From: Desulfatibacillum aliphaticivorans DSM 15576
GTDB lineage: Bacteria; Desulfobacterota; Desulfobacteria; Desulfobacterales; Desulfatibacillaceae
DNA length: 64,000 nt
Reading direction: 5' to 3'
Assembly (NCBI RefSeq): GCF_000429905.1
Contig: NZ_AUCT01000017.1
Coordinates: 62,001-126,000 of the forward strand
Part shown: piece after piece, positions 34,091 through 41,560 of the stretch
Position numbering within the stretch: the first letter of the stretch is position 1
Layout: every line of letters starts with the position of its first letter
Made by a program: the position numbers and the translations under genes
The notes under the pieces: model-generated
What the model saw: only the letters and a program-made list of their open reading frames with translations
What the model was told of the DNA's origin: nothing
The model's database searches: none

Positions 34091-34675
34091 TCAGAGGTAT
34101 TCTTCCAATCCACCATCCCGGAATGCGTCCCGCAGCTTGGTCAGTTTCCCGTAGAGGGTGCTGCGCGGAACGCCCATCTCCCTTGCGATTTCAGCCATGT
34201 TGCTCGACTGCAGTTTTTCGCAGAGGTCCTGAAGGTCTTCCGGCAGGGCAGCAATGACCCGTTCGAGATCGAAGCGGATGTCGTTCTGGCGTTGCTCGTT
34301 GGTATCCCGGCCGTGATGTCCCATCTGCCCATCACTGCAGACCTGCTCGATACGCTCAGCGGAGTCGTTATCTCCGCCCGGAATGGGATCGTTGAGAGAG
34401 GCTGTGCATTTGCGCCAGTCCCGGCATTGCGCGAAGCGGGCTTCCAGAATGGTTGAAATCCGCCGCTCAACAATGCGGGTCATGAAGGTTGTCTTTTTGC
34501 CTTTGGCTGGGTTGAAGTGCTTCATTCTGCCCAGCAGATCGATCATCAGTTCCTGTTCGAGATCCTGCCGATCGTCTTCTGTCAGTCCTGCTTTACCCAC
34601 CAGTTGTCTTGCTTTGTGCCGAATAAGGTCTGCGGCATAGCCATCGATGCCGTCATAGGAATTTCGATAAAACAT
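34091..34675 (-). CDS. Phage sigma-70-family RNA polymerase factor
   Basis: The product is 194 residues with GGAGG before the ATG. Residues 30-80 look like region 2 (D-R-Q-D-L-E-Q-E-L-M-I-D-L-L, F-N-P-A-K-G-K-K-T-T-F-M-T-R-I) and the last 45 like region 4 with a helix-turn-helix (M-A-E-I-A-R-E-M-G-V-P-R-S-T-L-Y-G-K-L). It lacks regions 1 and 3, as in short sigma factors. It may direct polymerase to phage promoters, possibly the repeated element, the nearest copy of which lies just after its stop. Confidence 0.75.
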   Translation of the reverse strand: MFYRNSYDGIDGYAADLIRHKARQLVGKAGLTEDDRQDLEQELMIDLLGRMKHFNPAKGKKTTFMTRIVERRISTILEARFAQCRDWRKCTASLNDPIPGGDNDSAERIEQVCSDGQMGHHGRDTNEQRQNDIRFDLERVIAALPEDLQDLCEKLQSSNMAEIAREMGVPRSTLYGKLTKLRDAFRDGGLEEYL

Positions 34676-34689
34676 TTGGTCCTCCTCGG

Positions 34690-34884
34690 AGCGAGGAGGA
34701 GCACCGCGTGGGTGTCGGCACGGGCCGGAAACAGAGGAAGGAGCTGATCCAACAAGCGGAGTGTCGCAGGTTCGCCTTTTCTGCCACCTGCCGTGCTGAT
34801 AAACACACGGTCAGGTTTGGCTCGGCGACACCCACAACAGCCTCCGCCTTGCGTCCAGCTTGTTGTCGAAGTGTCTAAATTCTC
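34690..34884 (-). ncRNA. Structured leader RNA of the sigma factor gene, C4-like candidate
   Basis: The 215-base gap before the sigma gene folds strongly on the minus strand: GTGTCGC with GCGACAC, an inner CCTG-CCGTG / CACGG-CAGG stem, and CCTCCTCG / CGAGGAGG next to the ribosome site. Positions 34829-34859 match 38408-38438 at 26 of 31 bases. Gene-sized frames here are not supported. The layout recalls phage C4-type regulatory RNAs, but I cannot confirm the family. Confidence 0.4.
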
Positions 34885-34890
34885 AGTTTG

Positions 34891-35217
34891 TTATGCTGCC
34901 CGTTCCTCGATGCGGATCAGGAATGGCAACCCATGCTTGATTTCAAGATGCCGGATGATTCCATCACCCATGCCGGTCAGGTGTTCGATAAGCGCGAGCA
35001 CCTCCTGCTTCAGGGTGAAGTCATCCTTGGCCAGCTCCGGACGATTGCCATTCTGGCTGCCCAGTTTGATTTCCCGCTCGATTATGGTGTCTGCGGTGAG
35101 TTCGGGATTTCCGGCCACAACCGGTATGTTGGAAATGCGCCCGAAGTTGATTTGCTGCATCAGCTCGATGAGCTTTTGCTGCGGTTCGTTTAGTTCTGTC
35201 TTCTTGATCTGGTTCAT
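34891..35217 (-). CDS. Hypothetical phage protein, 108 residues
   Basis: Starts at an ATG with AAAGGAGG. No family recognised. The middle is E-R-E-I-K-L-G-S-Q-N-G-N-R-P-E-L-A and the end L-E-I-K-H-G-L-P-F-L-I-R-I-E. It stands alone between the recombinase unit terminator and the sigma factor leader, a place for early regulatory genes. Confidence 0.55.
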   Translation of the reverse strand: MNQIKKTELNEPQQKLIELMQQINFGRISNIPVVAGNPELTADTIIEREIKLGSQNGNRPELAKDDFTLKQEVLALIEHLTGMGDGIIRHLEIKHGLPFLIRIEERAA

Positions 35218-35324
35218 GCCGAACCTCCTTTGTTAAGGACCTCCCGGAAGACAGGTCCGGCATGATTTCTCCGGGTGAGGTCGTGAACGATTTTCTGTTC
35301 ACCAGACCTGTCACCCTTCTTTGG

Positions 35325-35468
35325 CGAAATTTCGTTGGACCACTGAAATTCCACCCGATGCGGATGTGCTTGGATTGGCTAATGCCCTGAATTTGAGGGG
35401 GATTTGATTGGATGAGGTGGGGAAATATTTTTTAACTTTTTTTGCCACCCCTCAGTGAAATTTCGTTG
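35325..35468. repeat. Direct repeat GAAATTTCGTTG in an intergenic gap
   Basis: GAAATTTCGTTG occurs at 35326-35337 and 35457-35468, each next to another CA(C/G)TGAAATT segment; the first lies in the palindrome CGAAATTTCG. The 320-base gap 35218-35540 otherwise holds only a terminator. They could be binding sites for the ParB-like or recombinase proteins encoded beside them. Confidence 0.4.
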
Positions 35469-35487
35469 AACTCACTCGTCAGGGCAT

Positions 35488-35512
35488 AAAAAAAGCCGAC
35501 ACAAAGGTCGGC
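35488..35512 (-). terminator. Rho-independent terminator of the serine recombinase unit
   Basis: On the minus strand GCCGAC, a six-base loop and GTCGGC are followed by TTTTTTT. It lies 28 bases after the stop of the ParB-like gene. Confidence 0.85.
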
Positions 35513-35540
35513 TGTTGAGGATGATGGATTGGGGTGGCAA

Positions 35541-35960
35541 TCAGCTGAATCCAAAGAACGTTCGTTGCTCACTCCAATCGAGTGGGAATGTTTTCACCAA
35601 CTTTGACAGTGACAATCCGCTGGGTTCTTCACCGTTAATGATGGATTCGATAATATCCGGGGCGAGCGTGGTCAGCTTCAGGGTTCTGGCCACATAGGAT
35701 GAGTCCACATCGAGATCCCTTGCCAGCTCGCTGATAGACTTTATCTCACCGCTCTCGAGGATGTCCGCCCATGAAAAGGCTCTGGCCAGCGACTGGACAA
35801 TAGCCGTCTGAACCGTTTCCGGCATGCCTTCGTTTTCACCGTCCAACGTATCCGGCGTGAACACCATTTTGCGGCCGCGCATTCTTCGGATGAACATGGG
35901 GATATGGATATGCAGGTTTCCGCTGTCTGAAAGTTTGATGGTTGGTTTGATCTTTTTCAT
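35541..35960 (-). CDS. ParB/KorB-like helix-turn-helix partner of the recombinase
   Basis: The product is 139 residues. The region I-K-S-I-S-E-L-A-R-D-L-D-V-D-S-S-Y-V-A-R-T-L-K-L is a ParB-type helix-turn-helix, followed by I-I-E-S-I-I-N-G-E-E-P, common in the small proteins encoded after large serine recombinases of proteobacterial prophages. TGATG overlap with the recombinase couples the two. A role as directionality or DNA-bridging factor is inferred. Confidence 0.75.
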   Translation of the reverse strand: MKKIKPTIKLSDSGNLHIHIPMFIRRMRGRKMVFTPDTLDGENEGMPETVQTAIVQSLARAFSWADILESGEIKSISELARDLDVDSSYVARTLKLTTLAPDIIESIINGEEPSGLSLSKLVKTFPLDWSEQRTFFGFS

Positions 35961-37543
35961 CAGCTGTTACTCCTTTCCCTGACTTCACAGGCCAGACCGG
36001 CCAGCTCGGTGACAAGGTTTGTGAGGCCGTTGGTTTTCAGTTCCATGTCGATTCCTGTCTCCCGGATCTCAATGGTTTCCACCAGAAGCTGGATCAGCCG
36101 GTTGCGCTCGAGGGGGAACAGATCCTCCCAGAAGGTTTCCACACTCTGGAAGGCTTCGGATACATCACCTTCGGAAATCTGCTCCGTATCGATAACCCTC
36201 AATCGAGCTGATACGTTGGTGAGCTGCTTGGTCAAATCGACGGCCTGCTGGTTGACCAAGGGAAGTCGGTTATTCCGGTCGGGATCATCATTGTCAGGCG
36301 ACATCAGTTTCAGTGCTTCCTGTCTGACGCTTTGAAGGGATTGTTCGAGCTCCTTTTTCTGGCTCTGCAGCCGTTCACGTTCCTCGGCCTCGATTTCTCT
36401 GGCGGCAAAGTAGGTCTTAGCCACCAAGGTCGGTGTTCTAAATACCGCTCCCAGCTGACCAAGCACCACCGACTCGATGTCTCCGGCAGGAACCCGCTTC
36501 AAGGGGCACCGGCTGACTGCGCGTTTGGTATCCTTTTCACATATATAATAGGAGTAGCGCCGGTCGCCTTTGTTGGTATAGGTGATGCCCATGGCGCTGT
36601 CGCAGTGGCCGCACCGGATCACTCCGCTCAGGGGTGAGACCATTTTTACCCGGGCCTTGCTCATCTTGGTGCGATTGTTTTCCGAAAGCAGCGCCTGAAC
36701 CTTGTCCCAAGTGTTCTGGTCAATCAGGGCTTCATGCTCTGCCGGATAATTTTTACCTTTGTAGGCAATCTCCCCGATATAGAGCCTGTTGTTGAGAAGG
36801 CGGTAGACCTGAGCCGTGTTCCATTCGGTACCGATCCGCTCCTTGCCTTTCTTGGTGGTCCATGATTTGGTTTTGTATCCTTGCTCGTTCAATTCCTGCG
36901 CCACCTTCTTGGCTGATCCCACCTGTGTGTATCGCCGGAATATGAGTTTTATCAGCGGTGCCTCGCTCTGGTTGATCAGCAGCTTTTTGTTTTCCCGGTC
37001 CACGTCATAGCCGAGCACCGCTGGGCCGCCGCAGTATTTACCCCGACGCTTAGCGGCAGCGACTTTGTCCCGGATACGCTCGCCGATGACCTCTCGTTCG
37101 TACTGGGCAAAGGTGATCAGGATTCCCAGAAACATGCGGCCCGTCGAGTCGGTGGTGCTAAAGTGCTGGGTGACGGATACAAAGCTCACTTCCTTTTCAT
37201 TGAAGAGCTCAATCATCTTCATGAAGTCCAGCAGGGAGCGGGACAATCGGTCGATCTTGTAAACGACGATGACATCGATCTTACCGGCATCGATATCCGC
37301 CAGCAGTCTCTGCAGTGCCGGACGTTCCATAGTTCCACCGGAAAAGCCGCCGTCATCATATCGGTAAGGGATGGCCTTCCATCCCTGCAGCTTCTGACTT
37401 TCGATGTAAGCTTCACCGGCCTCCCTCTGGGCATCGAGTGAATTGAACTCCTGATCCAGACCTTCCTCGTGGCTTTTGCGGGTATAGATGGCGCAACGGA
37501 GTGTTTTGCGCTGGCCGTTTTGAGTGTTGTTATTGTTAAGCAT
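35960..37543 (-). CDS. Large serine recombinase
   Basis: The product is 527 residues from the ATG at 37543. The catalytic domain has Y-T-R-K-S with Ser24, D-D-G-G-F-S-G-G-T and K-I-D-R-L-S-R-S; then the recombinase domain, a zinc ribbon (C-G-H-C near the middle, later C and C-P-L) and a coiled coil. Such enzymes integrate or excise phages at short att sites without host factors. It is second in a DUF2924-recombinase-ParB-like unit. Confidence 0.95.
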   Translation of the reverse strand: MLNNNNTQNGQRKTLRCAIYTRKSHEEGLDQEFNSLDAQREAGEAYIESQKLQGWKAIPYRYDDGGFSGGTMERPALQRLLADIDAGKIDVIVVYKIDRLSRSLLDFMKMIELFNEKEVSFVSVTQHFSTTDSTGRMFLGILITFAQYEREVIGERIRDKVAAAKRRGKYCGGPAVLGYDVDRENKKLLINQSEAPLIKLIFRRYTQVGSAKKVAQELNEQGYKTKSWTTKKGKERIGTEWNTAQVYRLLNNRLYIGEIAYKGKNYPAEHEALIDQNTWDKVQALLSENNRTKMSKARVKMVSPLSGVIRCGHCDSAMGITYTNKGDRRYSYYICEKDTKRAVSRCPLKRVPAGDIESVVLGQLGAVFRTPTLVAKTYFAAREIEAEERERLQSQKKELEQSLQSVRQEALKLMSPDNDDPDRNNRLPLVNQQAVDLTKQLTNVSARLRVIDTEQISEGDVSEAFQSVETFWEDLFPLERNRLIQLLVETIEIRETGIDMELKTNGLTNLVTELAGLACEVRERSNS

Positions 37544-38042
37544 TCGGACCACCTTCCTTTTTTCTGTGACTGTTCTTCAGGCCGAAAAAGATCTTGCCGT
37601 TCCAGCGGGTGCCTGTGATTTCCCTCGCTATGGCGCTCAGAGACCTGAAGATGCGGCCGTCGTATTCAAAGCCGCTTTCTCGGGCGATCACCTCATAGCG
37701 CTGCTCGTTCCAGATCCGGACAAACCGGGTACCCGGCAGGATGGCCTCCTGTGATTTTCGTTCTTCCGGGATCTTGCGGATGACCGTTGCCACCGGATCG
37801 GTCTCGGCAACTTTCTTCAGGTGGGATTTGGCCTGCTCGGACAGGCCGCCGTAAAAGAGTTCCTGAATCCGGTGCGCCAGTCGTTTAACCAGAAACTGCT
37901 TCTTGTACTGGGGTGGCTCGGTTCCATAAAGGTCCAGCCACTTCTCTCTGAGCTGATCAAGGCTCATGTTCTGGAGCGTTGCCAGTTGCCTCAACACCGA
38001 GGTCTTGGTCGGCTCCATTTTTTTGTTTTTCAAGTCATTCAT
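37536..38042 (-). CDS. DUF2924 family protein
   Basis: The product is 168 residues from the ATG at 38042 with GGAG six bases upstream. Features L-R-E-K-W-L-D-L-Y-G-T-E-P-P, L-P-G-T-R-F-V-R-I-W-N-E-Q-R-Y-E-V and L-S-A-I-A-R-E-I-T-G-T-R-W-N-G are those of DUF2924, nearly always beside a large serine recombinase. Its biochemical role is unknown. It overlaps the recombinase gene by eight bases. Confidence 0.85.
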   Translation of the reverse strand: MNDLKNKKMEPTKTSVLRQLATLQNMSLDQLREKWLDLYGTEPPQYKKQFLVKRLAHRIQELFYGGLSEQAKSHLKKVAETDPVATVIRKIPEERKSQEAILPGTRFVRIWNEQRYEVIARESGFEYDGRIFRSLSAIAREITGTRWNGKIFFGLKNSHRKKEGGPNA

Positions 38043-38062
38043 TTTCAACTCCTTATATTCGA

Positions 38063-38326
38063 TTACAGGACTCGGTTGTCATGAATGACGCTCTTTCTGG
38101 CAGAAGAATCAAGTCCTTCTCCGAAGGTTCCGGAAGAATCTGCAACATTCTTTAAGTTGTTGGCATTATTGGCCTTACGATACCGACTCCTGAGCGCTGC
38201 AATAGCCAGAATGGCCGCAATGGCATCCAGCCGTTGCTCCGGGTTAATGCCTTCAGCATCCGGCAATTGGGCTTCAGTCAATTGGTTTGAGTAAGGGTTT
38301 TCGGGTGCTAATTCCACATCAAGCAT
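38063..38326 (-). CDS. Hypothetical protein, 87 residues
   Basis: The ATG at 38326 has GGAGG at six bases; the frame continues upstream to 38416, but through a structured terminator, so the shorter form is chosen. The product has an Ala/Ile-rich helix (L-D-A-I-A-A-I-L-A-I-A-A-L-R-S-R) and no family is recognised. Small proteins of this type are often found before DUF2924 genes. Confidence 0.5.
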   Translation of the reverse strand: MLDVELAPENPYSNQLTEAQLPDAEGINPEQRLDAIAAILAIAALRSRYRKANNANNLKNVADSSGTFGEGLDSSARKSVIHDNRVL

Positions 38327-38372
38327 AAGGGCCTCCGTTGGGCCGGTGCCGACGTGGGAAGCTGCGGGTGCC

Positions 38373-38421
38373 AAAAACAAAAGGCGGTTGGGATGCGCGT
38401 TTTTCAGCACCCACAACCGCC
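38373..38421 (-). terminator. Terminator inside the leader of 38063-38326
   Basis: On the minus strand GGCGGTTGTGGGTGC pairs with GCATCCCAACCGCC around a short loop, followed by TTTTGTTTTT. A transcript begun near 38485 would end here as an RNA of roughly 110 bases. Confidence 0.65.
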
Positions 38422-38485
38422 TCTGCCTGGCATCCGGCCAATTGTCTGGTTTCTAACTCATGTCCGAAGCGAATCTTCGGAACTT
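38373..38485 (-). ncRNA. Candidate small RNA, second copy of the C4-like element
   Basis: The stretch between bipartite element copy 9 and the terminator contains the 31-base segment shared with the sigma leader (26 of 31 identical), a CCGAAG/CTTCGG hairpin and GGCCGG / CCGGCC outer arms. If the repeat element is a promoter, this is a short untranslated RNA. C4 type is a guess. Confidence 0.4.
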
Positions 38486-38492
38486 TCGGAGG

Positions 38493-38523
38493 TTACTTAC
38501 CGGGAGGGACTTCAATCCGTCGG
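38493..38523 (-). promoter_or_regulatory. Bipartite repeat element, copy 9
   Basis: Minus strand: CCGACG, 14 bases, CCGGTAAGTAA (here preceded by C instead of T). It lies back to back with the lexA promoter and 167 bases before the leftward gene start. Confidence 0.7.
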
Positions 38524-38544
38524 AAATTTTATTTACAAGATTTC

Positions 38545-38573
38545 TTGACCTGATGGGCATAAGGTCGTATATT
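38545..38573 (+). promoter_or_regulatory. Sigma-70-type promoter of the LexA-like gene
   Basis: TTGACC, 17 bases, TATATT. The spacer contains GGGCATAAGGTCG, which shares the GCATAA arm of the palindromes at 22955-23070 and may be an operator. The start codon follows at 38631 after GGAAGGAG. Confidence 0.7.
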
Positions 38574-38630
38574 TGTTTGTTATTCGGCCAAAAATGGGGC
38601 TCTCTGTCTTTTTAAAGGAAGGAGTACGCT

Positions 38631-39254
38631 ATGGGCAGAAACAGAGAAGACGACATTACGCCGTTGCAGCAGGAAACACTTGATGAAATATGCCGGTACG
38701 TTTCAGCCAAAGGGTATCCGCCGACGGTTAAGGAAATGAGCGAAACATTTGGAATCAGTCACGCCAGTGTGCATGACCGGATCAACCAGCTGGTTCGCAA
38801 AGGTTATTTGAAAAGAGAGGAAGGTAAGGCTCGCGGTCTGACCGTGACCAAGCATCCTCAGACAAACGCGGTCGCCCTTGTGGCGGTTCCGATTGTCGGC
38901 ACGGTTGCAGCCGGTCATCCGATTTTTGCCCATGAGAACATCACGGGCGAGGTTCTGGTGGAAGCATCCGTTGTCGGATCAGGTAAGTGCTTTGCCTTGT
39001 ACACACAGGGCGACAGTATGATCGATGCCGGAATAAATGACGGCGACCTGATCATTGTGAGGCGTCAGCCAATTGCCGAGGACGGTGATATCGTTATTGC
39101 TCTGCTTGACGATGAAGCCACGGTCAAAAGGCTGAAAATTGATAATGAGCTCATCGAGCTGGTCCCGGAGAATCCGAGGCTGAAACCGATCAGGGTCAAA
39201 CCTGAGGATGAATTGAGGATTCTCGGCAAAGTGGTGGGCCGGAAACGAATTTGA
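38631..39254 (+). CDS. lexA: LexA-type SOS repressor
   Basis: The product is 207 residues with the complete LexA plan: winged helix (Y-P-P-T-V-K-E-M-S-E-T-F-G-I-S-H-A-S-V), cleavage site A94-G95, catalytic Ser129 in G-D-S-M and Lys166 in A-T-V-K-R. The spacing equals that of E. coli LexA shifted by ten residues. It lies in the phage, divergent from the leftward early genes and 49 bases before three unknown genes, so it may act as the phage repressor or tie the cargo to DNA damage. Confidence 0.9.
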   Translation: MGRNREDDITPLQQETLDEICRYVSAKGYPPTVKEMSETFGISHASVHDRINQLVRKGYLKREEGKARGLTVTKHPQTNAVALVAVPIVGTVAAGHPIFAHENITGEVLVEASVVGSGKCFALYTQGDSMIDAGINDGDLIIVRRQPIAEDGDIVIALLDDEATVKRLKIDNELIELVPENPRLKPIRVKPEDELRILGKVVGRKRI

Positions 39255-39303
39255 GAGAACACTATGTAAGGACAGCTATAAGCTAAAAAAACAGGAGATA
39301 TTA

Positions 39304-40470
39304 ATGGCAACTTTAAACCTTCGCCGCTTTTCGAAGCCGGAAATGCTCCGGAAGATCGACCGGAGCCATCTGATCACATTTTTTGAGCCCTACACCGAAT
39401 ATCTATCCGGGCGAGGGATAGAGTTGCCATCGGCAGCCGCAGAAAACGGACTGGACTATACAGTCATGAGTAACGTGCTGCTGAACCCGAACACCAGCAC
39501 TCCACCTGAGATGTCGGAAGCCCTCTATTACATTAACGAGATGTCGACTCCTGAGGGTTTCGACCTGATACAGGAGGCCATTGCCGACACCGAGATCGAT
39601 GTCAGTATTTCCGAAGATGCCGCTTACGGTGACCTGGCTCTACAGGTCTGGGTTCAGGACCGCAATATCATCGAGCGTCTCCATGCCGAGCAGTTCCTGT
39701 TTCGCCCACGATCCTTTGAATATTTCAAATGCACCCGGGAAACCATTCCGGATTTTGAAGAACCGAGCGAAGAAACCATCGCCGCCCTCGAAGCGGATCT
39801 GGATGAATGGTTTGCCAAGAAGCGTCGGGGTCGGGCTTCAAAGGTATTCAGCTATGTGAAAGATGATTTTGTCTGGTTTCTTGTCCGTCATGGAGAGCCT
39901 TTCACCCGGGAGTCCATTATTAAAGATGGAGAATCCAAAAGCCTGTTCTATCGGCCGGAAAAATATGACGTGATTGTTTACAACCCGGAGAATGGTGAGA
40001 TCCGGATGAACGCACGCTCCAAAGGCGAAAAGGAGCTGTACCGCACCAAGTTTGGCCTTCATCTTTTCGGTGACAGCGAGTTTTTTGATGGCAAAAGCAA
40101 ATTCACTCTGGAGCCGTTGAGGGAGTCTGGTTCAGCGTCCATCCTTTGTGAGGATATTGAAGGGATCGATTGGGTGCGCCTCAAGGAGTTCCAGATCTTC
40201 CGTGGTGGAACACATAAAGAGATCGAAATCCGCAAAGCCGAGGACATCTTTGCATCACTGGAAGAGCGGGATCGCAGCATCCCCAATGGCGGCCGATTGA
40301 GCAAAGCCAGCTTCCAGATCAAGTTTGCCGACTCCAAAACACCACGAACCGTCACACTCAGCTCCGGCAACCGTGCTCAGTTCAAACGGGATGATGATGC
40401 TGAAGTTCTGGAAAAATGGCTGATTCGCCGTGGATTTGTCATTTCCGGCTCGGAGGATAATGGTGAGTGA
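39304..40470 (+). CDS. Unrecognised cargo gene 1, 388 residues
   Basis: No family name can be given. The first 150 residues are helical (Y-Y-I-N-E-M-S-T-P-E-G-F-D-L-I-Q-E-A), followed by Q-V-W-V-Q-D-R-N-I-I-E-R-L-H-A-E-Q-F and R-P-R-S-F-E-Y-F. A mixed domain then has W-F-L-V-R-H-G-E-P-F and F-Y-R-P-E-K-Y-D-V-I-V-Y-N-P. It has CAGGAG before the ATG, no signal peptide and no membrane segment. It begins a three-gene unit with overlaps at both later junctions. Confidence 0.75.
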   Translation: MATLNLRRFSKPEMLRKIDRSHLITFFEPYTEYLSGRGIELPSAAAENGLDYTVMSNVLLNPNTSTPPEMSEALYYINEMSTPEGFDLIQEAIADTEIDVSISEDAAYGDLALQVWVQDRNIIERLHAEQFLFRPRSFEYFKCTRETIPDFEEPSEETIAALEADLDEWFAKKRRGRASKVFSYVKDDFVWFLVRHGEPFTRESIIKDGESKSLFYRPEKYDVIVYNPENGEIRMNARSKGEKELYRTKFGLHLFGDSEFFDGKSKFTLEPLRESGSASILCEDIEGIDWVRLKEFQIFRGGTHKEIEIRKAEDIFASLEERDRSIPNGGRLSKASFQIKFADSKTPRTVTLSSGNRAQFKRDDDAEVLEKWLIRRGFVISGSEDNGE

Positions 40471-41560
40471 AACCCGGCTCTGGCAATTCTTAGAAGAGCA
40501 CCCGAAACAGAATGCTCCGTGGTGTGAGTGGCAGGATGCGTTTGGCGGTTGGGAGTCCTTCAGTGGATTTGAAACGAAGTTCCTGCAGCTGACCAATCAG
40601 CGTGCGTCTGCAGTCAATTGCAGAACCGACTGTGGACTGGGCTGCCCACGAAAAGTTGTCGAGCATGCCACCAATGATATTGCTGCAGTGTGCCCTGAGC
40701 AGGAAGAGAAGCCATACAGCCTGAACAAGAGGGATGTGCTGGTCTATACATTGAACCGGTCCTCATTCCACAAAAGCATCTGTACCGGGCTTGGAATCAC
40801 ACGGAATGAAAATTCACTGGACGGCATTCCCGGTGTTTTCCGGCTGGGGGATTACACACCGACCGCCGGGTTCAATTTTCCGGTTTACCTGACCTTCAAG
40901 AATGACCCGGACGAACTTCTCGAAAGCGTCAGGAATATCAGCCTGCTTGGGCAGGACCCTTATGCGCTGATCATTCCAACCCGCAAACAACTGACACCCC
41001 GAGCGGAGAATCTCCTGAGCCGGAGTGGTTCAATATGTATTGTGTTGAGCGAGGATTTTTCCATTCAAACCAATGGCAGCCTGAAAGCTCTCAGGCCCGC
41101 GATCGATGTATTTGCAACCTTTCAGGCCGAAATACCTCAGCCGGATTCCGGTGGCATGGTCTATTTCGACACGCCTGCTGGTATCAACTGGAGTGGAATA
41201 ACCATCAAATTCTTTGATGGACATACAGTTTCAATCCACACGACCAAACCGCATGGTCGATACAACTACACCCAGATGGGAATGGCTAACACCAGAAACG
41301 GTAATCCAACCATTCCTTGGGAGCTCCTCAGAGCTTTTGCCGAATCACGCGGGCAGATTGACTGGCAAAGCCAGTATGCATCTTTCAAGGTCAAGGACCA
41401 GAAGCCGCGTCTGTCAAAAAAGCTGCGTGAATTTTTCCGGCTGACAGACGACCCGATTGAATACCTAAAGGAGGAACGCTGCTACCGCTGCCTTTTCACA
41501 ATCAAGCCAGAGGGTGATGACGACTCAACCTATATCAACGAGGATGCGCTCTATGAATAA
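40460..41560 (+). CDS. Unrecognised cargo gene 2, Cys-cluster protein
   Basis: The product is 366 residues from the ATG at 40460 (GTG at 40463 is the alternative, with better spacing to GGAGG). It overlaps gene 1 by 11 bases. The N-terminal part has a cluster N-C-R-T-D-C-G-L-G-C-P-R-K-V-V-E-H, then A-V-C, which may bind zinc. The C-terminal part looks like a helix-turn-helix (L-S-K-K-L-R-E-F-F-R-L-T-D-D-P-I-E-Y). A DNA- or nucleic-acid-binding role is an inference. Confidence 0.75.
   Translation: MVSETRLWQFLEEHPKQNAPWCEWQDAFGGWESFSGFETKFLQLTNQRASAVNCRTDCGLGCPRKVVEHATNDIAAVCPEQEEKPYSLNKRDVLVYTLNRSSFHKSICTGLGITRNENSLDGIPGVFRLGDYTPTAGFNFPVYLTFKNDPDELLESVRNISLLGQDPYALIIPTRKQLTPRAENLLSRSGSICIVLSEDFSIQTNGSLKALRPAIDVFATFQAEIPQPDSGGMVYFDTPAGINWSGITIKFFDGHTVSIHTTKPHGRYNYTQMGMANTRNGNPTIPWELLRAFAESRGQIDWQSQYASFKVKDQKPRLSKKLREFFRLTDDPIEYLKEERCYRCLFTIKPEGDDDSTYINEDALYE

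Noticed and set aside
34653..34835. 60-residue frame in the sigma factor leader.
   Set aside because: No ribosome site and the region is strongly structured; treated as RNA. A leader peptide remains possible.
2764..38523. The block GGTAAGT in the repeated element looks like a 5' splice site.
   Set aside because: Bacterial phage with no intron evidence; the second block and fixed spacing need a DNA-binding explanation.
2764..38523. Reading the element on the plus strand as an ECF-type promoter (CCGGAA ... GTCGG).
   Set aside because: Every copy would then drive antisense transcription into phage genes, and the spacing between GGAA and GTC is shorter than usual for ECF promoters.
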